64,000 bases of DNA from Rhodophyticola sp017644125 (GCF_042140125.1 NZ_CP159473.1), one strand, 5' to 3'; shown: positions 42,560 to 51,155, numbered from the stretch's first letter. Program-made: numbers and translations. The notes: a model not told the origin generated them from the letters alone.

Positions 42560-42577
42560 TAGTTTAGCGTTAAACTA
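42560..42577 (-). promoter_or_regulatory. Perfect palindromic operator upstream of maeB
   Basis: TAGTTTA-GCGT-TAAACTA has seven-base arms and lies 20 bases upstream of the maeB start codon. This is where a repressor would block transcription or early elongation. The binding protein is unknown; GntR- and RpiR-type regulators use similar AT-flanked palindromes. Confidence 0.55.
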
Positions 42578-42634
42578 CCTTGCCGTCCGCTGCCAGCGCA
42601 ACCCGGGACGCCCGCGTCGTCCCAGTCCACCCTG

Positions 42635-43402
42635 TCAGCTGAATTGCTCCTTGATCAGCCGTTCCTCCAGCCCGTGGCCGGGATCGAACAGGATCCGGTG
42701 CGCCACAGACGGTTCCGACCGGATCTCGACCGAGATCACATTGGCGACCGAGCGGCTGTCGGCATCGGCCATGACCGGGCGTTTCAGGTGATCCATCACC
42801 TCGAACTTCACCACCGCGCCCTTTGGCAGCAAGGCCCCCCGCCAGCGCCGGGGGCGAAAGGCCGCCATCGCCGTCAGGGCCAGAACGTCCGCGTCGATAG
42901 GCAGGATCGGCCCGTGGGCCGAATAGTTGTAGGCGGTCGACCCCGCAGGCGTGCTGACCAGCGCCCCGTCGCAGACCAGTTCCTCCATCCGCAGCTTGCC
43001 ATCCACCCAGATCCGCAGCTTGGCCGCTTGCGGACCCGCGCGCAGCAGGCTGACCTCGTTGATGGCCAGCGCCTCGGTCACCCGCCCGCCTTCGGACAGC
43101 GCGCGCATGTGCAGCGGGTTGATCACCGCCTCCTCGGCGCGCTCCAGCCGGTCGATCAGGCCGTCTTCGGCATATTCGTTCATCAGGAAGCCGACGGTGC
43201 CCCGGTTCATCCCGTAGACCGGCGCCTCCAACGCCTGGGTGGCATGCAGCGTGCTCAGCATGAAGCCATCCCCGCCAAGGGCCACGATCACATCCGCCTC
43301 CGACGGCTTGTGCTGACCGTATCTTGCGGCCAGCCGATCCCGCGCCTCCTCCGCGATGGGCATCTCACTGGCCAGAAAGGCTATATTGCGGGCGGCGGGC
43401 AT
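42635..43402 (-). CDS. nadK: NAD kinase
   Basis: This 255-residue enzyme phosphorylates NAD to NADP. The catalytic GGDG motif is in VIVALGGDGFMLSTL near residue 40, followed by NRGTVGFLMNEY and the nucleotide-binding DGALVSTPAGSTAYNYSAHGP. The ATG at 43402 follows GGACAGGGAGGGGCC, so a longer frame to 43498 is not used. It neighbours the NADP-dependent malic enzyme. Confidence 0.92.
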   Translation of the reverse strand: MPAARNIAFLASEMPIAEEARDRLAARYGQHKPSEADVIVALGGDGFMLSTLHATQALEAPVYGMNRGTVGFLMNEYAEDGLIDRLERAEEAVINPLHMRALSEGGRVTEALAINEVSLLRAGPQAAKLRIWVDGKLRMEELVCDGALVSTPAGSTAYNYSAHGPILPIDADVLALTAMAAFRPRRWRGALLPKGAVVKFEVMDHLKRPVMADADSRSVANVISVEIRSEPSVAHRILFDPGHGLEERLIKEQFS

Positions 43403-43665
43403 GGCCCCTCCCTGTCCTCGGAACCGGACCCAAGTCTTTGCGCGCCCCATCGCGAAACACAATCTTTTTGATAGCGCCGCTTGATCGGGCCTTTCCATCG
43501 GCGGTCCTGGTCACGGCCTTTCGATCACGCCATTCTCCCAAGACCGGCGGGCCAATCTGCCGAAATGCCGCCGAAGGCGCCCATTGCGGCGGAATCTCCC
43601 CTTCCCCGACCCCGCGCATTGCCATAAACAAACGCAAAATTGCACCGTGTCCAGGAGCCGCTGCC

Positions 43666-44961
43666 ATGAATGCCCCCCACCGCGATGACGGATTTTTCAC
43701 CGAACCATTGGAAACCCGCGATGCGGAGCTATTCGGCGCCATCCGCTCCGAGCTTGGTCGCCAGCGAGACGAGATCGAACTGATCGCGTCCGAAAACATC
43801 GTCTCGGCCGCCGTGATGGAAGCGCAAGGCTCCGTCATGACCAACAAATATGCCGAAGGGTATCCGGGCCGGCGCTACTATGGTGGCTGCCAATATGTGG
43901 ATATCGCCGAAAATCTGGCGATCGAGCGCGCCAAGCAGCTTTTTGCATGCGACTTCGCCAATGTGCAGCCGAACTCCGGCAGCCAGGCCAATCAGGGCGT
44001 GTTTCAGGCGCTCCTGCAGCCCGGCGACACGATCCTTGGCATGAGCCTCGATGCGGGCGGGCATCTGACCCATGGGGCGAAACCCAACCAGTCGGGCAAA
44101 TGGTTCAACGCCGTGCAATATGGCGTCCGCCAGCAGGATCTTCAGATCGACTACGACCAGATCGCGGAACTGACCGCCGAGCATCAGCCCAAGATGATCA
44201 TCGCCGGCGGCTCGGCCATTCCGCGGATCATCGATTTCGCCCGCATGCGCGAGATCGCGGACAGCGTTGGCGCATGGCTGTTGGTCGACATGGCCCATTT
44301 CGCCGGTCTGGTGGCGGCGGGTCACTATCCCTCCCCCTTCCCGCACGCCCATGTTGCCACGACCACGACGCACAAAACCCTGCGCGGACCGCGCGGCGGC
44401 ATGATCCTCACCAATGACGAGGCGCTGGCCAAGAAGTTCAACTCCGCCATCTTCCCCGGCATCCAGGGCGGCCCGCTGATGCATGTGATCGCGGGCAAGG
44501 CCGTGGCCTTCGGCGAGGCGCTGCGCCCGGAGTTCAAGGATTATCAGGCCCAGGTGATCAAGAATGCCCAGGCGATGGGTGACCAGCTCATGAAGGGCGG
44601 GCTCGATATCGTCACGGGCGGCACCGACACCCATGTGCTGCTGGTCGATCTGCGCCCCAAGGGCGTGAAGGGCAACGCGACGGAAAAGGCCCTTGGCCGC
44701 GCCCATATCACAACCAACAAGAACGGCATTCCCTTCGACACCGAAAAGCCCACGATCACGTCGGGCATTCGCCTTGGCTCTCCGGCCGGAACCACCCGCG
44801 GCTTCGGCGAACCCGAGTTTCGCCAGATCGCCGATTGGATCGTTCAGGTGGTTGACGGATTGGCCGCCAACGGCGAAGACGGCAATGCCGGAACCGAAGC
44901 GCGCGTTCGCGACGAGGTTCTGGAGATGTGCGGACGCTTCCCGATTTATCCCGAGCTGTAG
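43666..44961 (+). CDS. glyA: Serine hydroxymethyltransferase
   Basis: This 431-residue PLP enzyme interconverts serine and glycine with tetrahydrofolate. It shows IELIASENIVSAAVMEAQGS, NKYAEGYPGRRYYGGC and VATTTTHKTLRGPRGG, where the lysine binds PLP. CAGGAG precedes the ATG at 43666. The 263-base leader to 43403 shows no riboswitch I can recognise. Confidence 0.96.
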   Translation: MNAPHRDDGFFTEPLETRDAELFGAIRSELGRQRDEIELIASENIVSAAVMEAQGSVMTNKYAEGYPGRRYYGGCQYVDIAENLAIERAKQLFACDFANVQPNSGSQANQGVFQALLQPGDTILGMSLDAGGHLTHGAKPNQSGKWFNAVQYGVRQQDLQIDYDQIAELTAEHQPKMIIAGGSAIPRIIDFARMREIADSVGAWLLVDMAHFAGLVAAGHYPSPFPHAHVATTTTHKTLRGPRGGMILTNDEALAKKFNSAIFPGIQGGPLMHVIAGKAVAFGEALRPEFKDYQAQVIKNAQAMGDQLMKGGLDIVTGGTDTHVLLVDLRPKGVKGNATEKALGRAHITTNKNGIPFDTEKPTITSGIRLGSPAGTTRGFGEPEFRQIADWIVQVVDGLAANGEDGNAGTEARVRDEVLEMCGRFPIYPEL

Positions 44962-44987
44962 GCGGCGCACATCTTTTGGTTGATTAC

Positions 44988-45009
44988 CCTCGGCGAACCC
45001 TCGCCGAGG
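44988..45009 (+). terminator. Hairpin downstream of glyA
   Basis: CCTCGGCGA and TCGCCGAGG enclose a four-base ACCC loop 27 bases after the glyA stop. There is no U-tract, so termination may be Rho-assisted. Confidence 0.6.
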
Positions 45010-45117
45010 AAGTACAAGCGTATGTTTTTCCTATGACTTCCCGGGGTTGCCCGCATGCCGTGCCAATGGCAATTTAAGGGGCGACTGGGCACATGCCCGC
45101 CCGTTTGGCATTGACGG

Positions 45118-46170
45118 ATGAAAGACGCGATCATGAGTGTGACGACGCCCCATATCACCCCGGCCTACAGGCGCGAGGCGGAGAGCGAGATTCGGGCCTT
45201 TACCCGCGATTGGACCGCCCGTGACGACCGTATCGCGCTGATCAGCTATTTCGGCACATTCGCCGCCTATTTCGCAACTCTGGCGCTTGCGGTTCTGGCC
45301 TGGCCGAACCCGTTTCTGGTGGTTCCGCTGATCGTGCTGAACGCCTTTTCGGGGGTTCGTCTCTATGTGTTGCAACATGATTGCGGCCATGCCTCGCTCT
45401 TCTCGAAGAAGCAGCATAACGATCTTGCGGGTCACGGGCTTTCGGTCTTCACGCTCACGCCCTACCGGGTGATGCAGTTCAATCACAACGAACACCATTC
45501 CCATCTCGGCAATCTCGACGAGCGCGACACAACCGAGATCTTCACCATGACCCTGTCGGAATGGCAGCAGGCGGGTTTCTGGAAACGGCTGTATTACCGG
45601 CTTTACCGCAACCCATTCATCATGATCCCGGTCGGCGGGCTGTTCACCTATGTCCTGGCCTATCGCTGGCCGAAGAATTCGACCAGAACCGGCGCGGCCC
45701 TGGTTCTGGCCCATAATCTGGGCCTTGCCGCCTGGGTCGGGCTGATCTGGCTCTTCGCCGGTCTTCCCGGTCTGGTCATCTATGCCGGCACCGTCTTCGT
45801 GGCGGGCTGCATCGGGGTGTTTCTGGTCTATCTTCAGCACAATTTCGAAGACACGTACTGGGACCGCAAGCCGGATCTGAACCCCGCCCGCGCAGCGCTT
45901 CAGGGGTCATCCGCGCTTGATCTGGGTTGGTGGTGGGATCTGGCCGTCGCCAATATCACCTATCATGACATCCACCATTTCAACGCCAATATTCCCAGCT
46001 ACCGGCTGCGGCAGTGCCACCGCGCGCTCCGCCGGAAGTACGACGTGCAGACGATCCGCTGGCCCGAGGCGTTGCGCAGTTTCACCCTGAAGCTCTGGGA
46101 TGAAGAGGCCGGGCGACTGGTCCCCTTCCCCCGGCACCGCCGAGCCCCAAGTCTCACACCGGCAGAATAG
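45118..46170 (+). CDS. Membrane fatty acid desaturase
   Basis: This di-iron membrane enzyme (350 residues from ATG 45118) carries the three histidine boxes HDCGH (near residue 85), HNEHHSH (near 123) and HDIHH (near 284), with hydrophobic helices between them. It would introduce a double bond into an acyl chain or related lipid. Neither the ATG at 45118 nor the one at 45133 has a strong ribosome site, so the start is uncertain by five residues. Its place between glyA and citryl-CoA lyase gives no clue to substrate. Confidence 0.87.
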   Translation: MKDAIMSVTTPHITPAYRREAESEIRAFTRDWTARDDRIALISYFGTFAAYFATLALAVLAWPNPFLVVPLIVLNAFSGVRLYVLQHDCGHASLFSKKQHNDLAGHGLSVFTLTPYRVMQFNHNEHHSHLGNLDERDTTEIFTMTLSEWQQAGFWKRLYYRLYRNPFIMIPVGGLFTYVLAYRWPKNSTRTGAALVLAHNLGLAAWVGLIWLFAGLPGLVIYAGTVFVAGCIGVFLVYLQHNFEDTYWDRKPDLNPARAALQGSSALDLGWWWDLAVANITYHDIHHFNANIPSYRLRQCHRALRRKYDVQTIRWPEALRSFTLKLWDEEAGRLVPFPRHRRAPSLTPAE

Positions 46171-46251
46171 GCCCCGGTCCTGATGTTCCCATAACACCCG
46201 CCGGACGCGCGGGCCAACCGGAGGCGCGGATCGGTCGTCTCCTGCCCCCGG

Positions 46252-46277
46252 AAAAACCCTCCGCGACGGGCGGAGGG
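46252..46277 (-). terminator. Intrinsic terminator of the CoA-transferase/citryl-CoA lyase operon
   Basis: On the minus strand CCCTCCGC and GCGGAGGG form an eight-pair stem starting a few bases after the lyase stop, followed directly by five U residues. Confidence 0.85.
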
Positions 46278-46279
46278 GG

Positions 46280-47077
46280 TCAGCCGTTTTCCTGCCCCTC
46301 GGGTCCGGTGTATCGCCAGCGATAGGCGGGCGGTGTCGGCCCCTTGTTGCGCCCGCCCTGCTCCATCTGCTCCCACGCGTGGGCAAGTATGCCGACAGAT
46401 CGCGAAAGGCAGAAAAGCCCCCGCGCCAAAGGCCCCGCAAAGCCGAGTTCGGCATAGATCACGGCGGTGGCCCCGTCGATATTCATCGGCACGGCGCTTC
46501 CCTTGCCGGCATTCAGCTCTGTCTGGACCGCCCGGCCGATGGCGGCGAACCGGCCCGAAACGGTGCCTGCGGCGGCGGCCTCGTCAACCAGCGCCAGAAG
46601 ACGCGGCGCGCGCGGGTCGACCGGTTTGTGAAACCGGTGGCCGAAGCCCGGAACGAAGCGGTCACGCTCCTTTTGCCACCGGTCGATCGCGGCGGCGGTT
46701 GCGACCGCCAGATCGCCGCCTGCGCGATCGATCCATCCGTAAAGCTCCACCGCCTGTTCGCCCGCGCCCCCGTGGACATCCCCCAGCATGTTGACCGCGC
46801 TCGCCATCGCATTGTTCAACGGCAGCCCGCAGGTCACCGCCATCCGAGCCGCCGCGATGGAGGGCGCCTGCGGCCCATGATCCACCGCCGCCACAAGCGC
46901 GGCTTCAAGCAGCCGGGCCTCCGCCTCCGTGGGCAGCGTTCCGCGGATCACCAGCCAGATCATCTGCGGAAAGCTGACCCGGCCGATCAGATCCTGAATC
47001 TCATGGCCACGCATCGCGATCCGACCGGGTTCCATGTCGATAATCGCGGTCGACCACCAGTCTGCGACATCGCTCAT
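46280..47077 (-). CDS. Citryl-CoA lyase (short citrate-synthase-like protein)
   Basis: This 265-residue protein corresponds to the catalytic half of citrate synthase, the length typical of the citryl-CoA lyase branch rather than full citrate synthase (about 430). Conserved pieces are LPLNNAMASAVNMLGDVHGGAGEQA, GFGHRFHKPVDPRAPRLL and the aspartate-bearing NIDGATAVIYAELGF. It would split an alpha-hydroxy acyl-CoA such as citryl-CoA to acetyl-CoA and a keto acid. It overlaps the CoA-transferase by ATGA, so the transferase probably makes its substrate. Confidence 0.78.
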   Translation of the reverse strand: MSDVADWWSTAIIDMEPGRIAMRGHEIQDLIGRVSFPQMIWLVIRGTLPTEAEARLLEAALVAAVDHGPQAPSIAAARMAVTCGLPLNNAMASAVNMLGDVHGGAGEQAVELYGWIDRAGGDLAVATAAAIDRWQKERDRFVPGFGHRFHKPVDPRAPRLLALVDEAAAAGTVSGRFAAIGRAVQTELNAGKGSAVPMNIDGATAVIYAELGFAGPLARGLFCLSRSVGILAHAWEQMEQGGRNKGPTPPAYRWRYTGPEGQENG

Positions 47078-48276
47078 TCCTGCTCCTCCCCCGGCATCGC
47101 GATCACCTTCGCGCGGGCCAGCCCATCTATCTCGTTTCCGTCATATCCCAGCTCGCCAAGCAGCGCGCGCGTATCCGCCCCCGCAAGGGGCGGGTCGGCT
47201 GCCAGCACGGTCTTGCGCCCTGCCATCTCGATCGGCAGGGCAGGCAGCCGTGTGTCGACCCCGCCCGACAATCTGGTCGGCAAGAGCCGCCCGCCGGCGG
47301 CCAGATGCGGATCGTCGAACAGATGCTCGGGCCGCGCGATATGGGCGAAGGGAAGCTTCGCCTCACGCGCCTTTTCGGCCAGTTCGGGCAGGGAAAGGCG
47401 CGCGATGATACGAGCCACCTCAGGCAGCAGCCGGGTGCGGGCCTCGATCCGCTGATTGTTGGTTGCCAGCGTCGCATCCGCCGCCAGCGTCGGCACTTCG
47501 AATACTGCGCAGAATCTCAGCCAGTGCCGGTCGGAGGTGATGCCCAGAAACACGCGCTCGCCCTCGGCGCTCTCGAACTGATCATAGATTGCCCAGGCCG
47601 ATACCCGCGCGGGCATCGGCGGCACGGGCCCGTCCGACAGGGCGGCATAGGCCAGATGCTGCCCCATCAGGAACACCGCAGTTTCAAACAGGGCCGAGGT
47701 CACGAACTGGCCCCTGCCCGTCCGCTCCCGCTCCGCCAGCGCGGCCTGCACGGCGACCACCCCCATCACGCCGCCCATCACGTCGATCACACTCGCGCCT
47801 GCCCGCAGAGGCTGCCCCGGCGGCCCGGTCATATAGGCCAGGCCGGACATCATCTGCACAACCTCATCCAATGCCACCCGATCCTCGTAGGGGCCGGGCA
47901 GGAAGCCCTTCAGCGACAGATAGACAAGACGCGGGTATGCACCGGCGATCTGTTCATATCCCAGACCCAGCCGCGCCATCGTGCCGGGGCCGAAATTCTC
48001 GATCAGCACATCGGCGGTCCCGATCAGCCTGCGGGCGATCTCCAGCCCGCGCGGATCCTTCAGATCAAGCGCGATGGAGCGTTTGTTGCGATTGTAGAAG
48101 GGAAAGTATCCGGTGCCGAACCCTTTGAGTTCCCGTGTCGGGTCTCCCGTCGCGGGCTCCACCCGGATCACATCCGCCCCCAGATCCGCCAGCACCAGTC
48201 CGGCGGTGGGCCCCATGACCGTATGGCCGAAATCCAGCACCCGAAGCCCGACAAGGGGCTGGTTCGCATCAGTCAT
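47074..48276 (-). CDS. Class III (CaiB/BaiF/Frc) CoA-transferase
   Basis: This 400-residue protein has the family N-terminus VLDFGHTVMGPTAGLVLADLGADVIRVEP, then KRSIALDLKDPRG, ADVLIENFGPGTMARLGL and VALDEVVQMMSGLAYMTG, near the catalytic aspartate. It would move CoA between carboxylic acids. Coupled to the citryl-CoA lyase, it may form a two-step route that activates and cleaves a citrate-like or citramalate-like acid; the exact acid is unknown. Confidence 0.85.
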   Translation of the reverse strand: MTDANQPLVGLRVLDFGHTVMGPTAGLVLADLGADVIRVEPATGDPTRELKGFGTGYFPFYNRNKRSIALDLKDPRGLEIARRLIGTADVLIENFGPGTMARLGLGYEQIAGAYPRLVYLSLKGFLPGPYEDRVALDEVVQMMSGLAYMTGPPGQPLRAGASVIDVMGGVMGVVAVQAALAERERTGRGQFVTSALFETAVFLMGQHLAYAALSDGPVPPMPARVSAWAIYDQFESAEGERVFLGITSDRHWLRFCAVFEVPTLAADATLATNNQRIEARTRLLPEVARIIARLSLPELAEKAREAKLPFAHIARPEHLFDDPHLAAGGRLLPTRLSGGVDTRLPALPIEMAGRKTVLAADPPLAGADTRALLGELGYDGNEIDGLARAKVIAMPGEEQE

Positions 48277-48351
48277 CGGATCGCGCCTTTCGCCGGGCCC
48301 GCAGGGCCATGTCGGCCATCTTGTGCCCGATGCAGGCGCCGGCAGCCAGAC

Positions 48352-48389
48352 AAATGAAACCCTGCCCGATCCCGAAGATCAGGCAGGGT
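48352..48389 (-). terminator. Terminator of the puc operon
   Basis: A 13-pair stem with a five-base TTCGG loop (48359-48389) starts 24 bases past the stop of the fourth puc-operon gene, and U-rich sequence follows on the minus strand. One pair is G-U only in the minus-strand RNA and would be an A-C mismatch in a plus transcript, which fixes the direction. Confidence 0.8.
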
Positions 48390-48412
48390 GTCCGTCGCCC
48401 CCATGAAAAAGC

Positions 48413-49021
48413 CTAGCGCGGACCGCGATGGCTCAACATCGGCATCCCGAGGGCAGCCGTGAACAGGCGCCCGCCGGAGATGACTGACAGTTTGCGCTTC
48501 TTGCTCAGCAGCTGCTTGCCGGGAAAGATCTGCCTCCCGCCCGAAATGGCCGAGTTGGCGTTCCGGTTCTTGACCAGAAGCGGCATCCGGAAGGCATTCG
48601 AGACCAGACCGCGCTTCCGGCCCCGGCCCGGATCCATGTCGCTGGACAGGAATCTGGGGTGGTTGCTGAGTATGCTGTTGGACAGACGCACGTTGCGCGG
48701 CTCTTCGACATAGATGTTTTCGTCGGGCACACCCGCATCCATGCTGTCGCGGGAGTTCATGATCTCCATCGCATTCCGTGCCGCGCCAAAGGGCGTGAAG
48801 GGTGCGCGGTTGACCACCAGCCGGTTGTCCCCCGACATGGCGCCGGCGTATTTGGCCGCCGCGCGGGTGGGGACGCGGGCCTCCCTGATCTCGGCCTCCG
48901 CTCCGGGGCCTGGCGCGATCACACTTATATTCGCGGCCGGATGCCCGGCTGCGTGAAGCGCCGCCACGACCGCATCCGCGGTAGACGCATCGGCATAGAG
49001 CCTGCTGATTACGGTAGTCAT
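48413..49021 (-). CDS. Fourth gene of the puc operon, unknown function, YflT-like N-terminus
   Basis: This 202-residue protein follows pucC by 53 bases with an excellent ribosome site (GGAGG). Residues 1-35 (MTTVISRLYADASTADAVVA, then HPAANISVIAPG) resemble the start of general-stress YflT domains. The rest is very basic, with two ISGGR segments (near residues 158 and 182) and no membrane helix. It is not recognisable as PucD or PucE. Location implies a role in LH2 assembly or regulation, which is inference. Confidence 0.65.
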   Translation of the reverse strand: MTTVISRLYADASTADAVVAALHAAGHPAANISVIAPGPGAEAEIREARVPTRAAAKYAGAMSGDNRLVVNRAPFTPFGAARNAMEIMNSRDSMDAGVPDENIYVEEPRNVRLSNSILSNHPRFLSSDMDPGRGRKRGLVSNAFRMPLLVKNRNANSAISGGRQIFPGKQLLSKKRKLSVISGGRLFTAALGMPMLSHRGPR

Positions 49022-49074
49022 CTTTCCTCCATTTCCGCTCACCGCCGGCCCGGTCAGCATTATGGCGCCTGTTC

Positions 49075-50517
49075 TCAGGGCACCGATTTCGCCGCTAGGT
49101 CTGTTGTCTCGGTCGAAACGTAATGCGCCCGCTGCTCCGGTCCAGCCAGCCGCCTCAGCAGCGGGTAGGCAACCAGCAGCGCAAGCGCCAGAAACACGAT
49201 TTCCAGTGCGAAGACCGGGACATAGGGCGCCTCCGCCGCGAAAGCGTCGCTTCCGGGCATCGCGACGATCAGGTCGCGGATCACGCCGCCAAGCGCCACG
49301 GCGATCCCGGCCGCCGTGGCCTGAACCGCGCCCCAGGCCCCGAGCGCAAGCCCGATCTGTTCACGCGGCGCGTTGCGCATGGTCGCGGTCAGCGTGCCAT
49401 GGCCGAAAAGCCCCGCGCCGAAGCCCGCGAACAGCGTGCCCAGAACGAAGCCGGCCACGGAATGGAACGGTGCGGCCAGCACGATCGCGCCGAAGGCCGG
49501 CACCCCCACGACGGCGCCCCAGAACGCCACATGGATCGGGTCCGCGCCACGCAGCAACACGCGGGAGGCGAGCGCGAACCCCGCCAGCCCGCCCACGGCC
49601 AGAACCGCCGTAAGCCGCGTGGTCTGCGCCACCGTCATGTCGAGCACATGGCCGCCATAGGGCTCCAACAGCACATCGGCCATGCCGAAACCCATCGTGC
49701 CAAGGCCGATGACAATCAGCAGGCGGATCGCATTGCGCCCGGTGACGAATACGCCCCAGGCCTCCCGGAACTCGGGGACGGGGGCGATGGAATTGGCACG
49801 CGTCCGGTCGCGCGGCTCCTGTTTCCACAGGGCGAGGATGTTCAACGCAATGGTGATGACGGCGGCGGCCTGCACCACCTGTATCAGCCGCCCCGGCGTG
49901 TAATCCGTCAGCAGCGCGCCGAAGACGATCGCACTGACGATCATGCCCAGAAGCAGCATGACATACATCAGGCCCACCACTTTCGGCTGATCCTCCACCG
50001 GGACCAGATCGGTCGCCAGCGCAAGGCCTACGGTCTGCACCATGTGAACCCCCGCGCCGACCAGCAGAAACGCCAGTGCCGCGCTGGACAGCCCGATCCA
50101 AGCAGGGGCGTCCACCGCCTCGCCATAGCCCGAAAGCACCAGCAGCGCGAAGGGCATGATCGCGAAACCGCCGAATTGCAGCATCGTCCCCTTCCAGATG
50201 TAGGGCACGCGCCGCCAGCCGAGGGCGGATTTGTGAATATCGGATCTGAACCCGATCAGCGCACGGAACGGCGCGAAAACCAATGGCAGGGAAATCATGA
50301 TGCCCACCAGCGAGGCGGGCACATTCAGTTCCACGATCATCACCCGGTTCAGCGTGCCCACCAGCAGGACCAGCGCCATCCCGACGGTGACCTGAAACAG
50401 CGCCAGCCTGAGCAGGCGCGACAGGGGCAGATCCTCGGTCGCGACATCGGCGAAGGGCAGATAGCGTGGTGCGATCCGGCCTATCTTGCTCAGGGCGAAT
50501 TTGCGGAACTGGATCAT
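49075..50517 (-). CDS. pucC: PucC, LH2 assembly major-facilitator-type protein
   Basis: This 480-residue membrane protein has 12 predicted helices and the PucC/LhaA signature (NRVMIVELNVPASLVGIMISLPLVFAPFRALIGFRSD split over residues about 58-95). It is needed for LH2 assembly in related bacteria, probably by delivering bacteriochlorophyll. I placed the start at ATG 50517, with AAGGA five bases upstream; a GTG at 50532 is the alternative. It lies behind pucBA and a double hairpin. Confidence 0.92.
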   Translation of the reverse strand: MIQFRKFALSKIGRIAPRYLPFADVATEDLPLSRLLRLALFQVTVGMALVLLVGTLNRVMIVELNVPASLVGIMISLPLVFAPFRALIGFRSDIHKSALGWRRVPYIWKGTMLQFGGFAIMPFALLVLSGYGEAVDAPAWIGLSSAALAFLLVGAGVHMVQTVGLALATDLVPVEDQPKVVGLMYVMLLLGMIVSAIVFGALLTDYTPGRLIQVVQAAAVITIALNILALWKQEPRDRTRANSIAPVPEFREAWGVFVTGRNAIRLLIVIGLGTMGFGMADVLLEPYGGHVLDMTVAQTTRLTAVLAVGGLAGFALASRVLLRGADPIHVAFWGAVVGVPAFGAIVLAAPFHSVAGFVLGTLFAGFGAGLFGHGTLTATMRNAPREQIGLALGAWGAVQATAAGIAVALGGVIRDLIVAMPGSDAFAAEAPYVPVFALEIVFLALALLVAYPLLRRLAGPEQRAHYVSTETTDLAAKSVP

Positions 50518-50538
50518 CTTGGTCCTTGCCACCCGGTT

Positions 50539-50579
50539 CGGTCACCCGGCCGACTGAGGCCGGCCGGGCAAACCGAAGG
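50539..50579 (-). other. Intercistronic hairpin between pucA and pucC
   Basis: CCCGGCCG (50547-50554) pairs with CGGCCGGG (50563-50570), and the outer arms TTCGGT (50539-50544) and ACCGAA (50574-50579) extend the structure. Such hairpins after pucA protect the abundant pucBA message and reduce read-through into pucC. Confidence 0.75.
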
Positions 50580-50590
50580 AGCGGGAGGAC

Positions 50591-50620
50591 GGGCCGGAGA
50601 GGGAAACATACCCCCGGCCC
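50591..50620 (-). other. Second intercistronic hairpin between pucA and pucC
   Basis: GGGCCGG (50591-50597) and CCGGCCC (50614-50620) form a seven-pair stem closer to pucA. With the 50539-50579 hairpin it makes a tandem pair suited to mRNA segment stabilisation. Confidence 0.6.
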
Positions 50621-50648
50621 ACTCCCTTACTTACGTGGCGCCTGCGCG

Positions 50649-50990
50649 CTATTGCGACGATGCAAGCGCGACGCCCTGGTCTATCACAAGTCTGGCCGTT
50701 CTCCCGTCGGGTAGAATCACCAGCATGCCATCTTCGGTCGTCGCCGCCGCGTCGATATAGACGGGTGCAGCGGTTGTCGCATCGACGCTGGCCGGCAGAA
50801 CAGCGGTGTTGTTCGTGTCCATCGCGGCCATGCCGCTGCCCAACTCCTGGCCGGACAGGAAATCCGCGACCCAGGTCGTGTTGCTCAACACCGCGACATG
50901 CACGGCAAACGATCCGATGGCGACCGCGCTGAGAAACAGCGGAACCCCCACGGTGGGCTTAACGACAAGCCACATTTTTGCGTTATTCAT
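50649..50990 (-). CDS. pucA: LH2 light-harvesting alpha polypeptide with extended C-terminus
   Basis: This 113-residue protein begins MNNAKMWLVVKPTVGVPLFL, continues into one transmembrane helix, and has His31 (AVHVAVL) as bacteriochlorophyll ligand and aromatic Trp40 near the helix end. These are LH2 alpha hallmarks. Residues from about 50 onward (DTNNTAVLPASVDATTAAPV, then LPDGRTARLVIDQG) form a tail roughly twice as long as a typical alpha chain. Elongated alpha chains are known in Rhodovulum. It follows pucB by 12 bases. Confidence 0.93.
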   Translation of the reverse strand: MNNAKMWLVVKPTVGVPLFLSAVAIGSFAVHVAVLSNTTWVADFLSGQELGSGMAAMDTNNTAVLPASVDATTAAPVYIDAAATTEDGMLVILPDGRTARLVIDQGVALASSQ

Positions 50991-51002
50991 GACCGGGCCT
51001 CC

Positions 51003-51155
51003 TTATCCGAGCCACGGCGTCGACACCGCCACCAGAAGGTGGGCGATCAGGGCGATCACCCCGAAGACGCGCGTTCCGTCGATGAGGTAGCTATGCACCT
51101 CTTCGGCTTCTCTCTCAGTCAGGCCGGTAGGCCATATTTTATCGGGATCAGACAT
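51003..51155 (-). CDS. pucB: LH2 light-harvesting beta polypeptide
   Basis: This 50-residue protein, read from ATG 51155 (preceded by GGGAGGCAAATT), contains TEREAEEVHSYLIDGTRVFG, then IALIAHLLVAVSTPWLG. His39 in IAHLL is the B850 bacteriochlorophyll ligand and His21 the conserved N-terminal histidine. The WLG ending is characteristic. It is the first gene of the puc operon, directly behind the PpsR boxes. Confidence 0.95.
   Translation of the reverse strand: MSDPDKIWPTGLTEREAEEVHSYLIDGTRVFGVIALIAHLLVAVSTPWLG

Noticed and set aside
43403..43665. Riboswitch in the glyA leader
   Set aside because: I looked for glycine- or SAM-type folds and saw no supporting paired elements.
48269..48403. Small hydrophobic frame just after the fourth puc-operon gene
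   Set aside because: It has no start codon before its hydrophobic stretch. The bases are better explained by the 13-pair terminator hairpin at 48359-48389.
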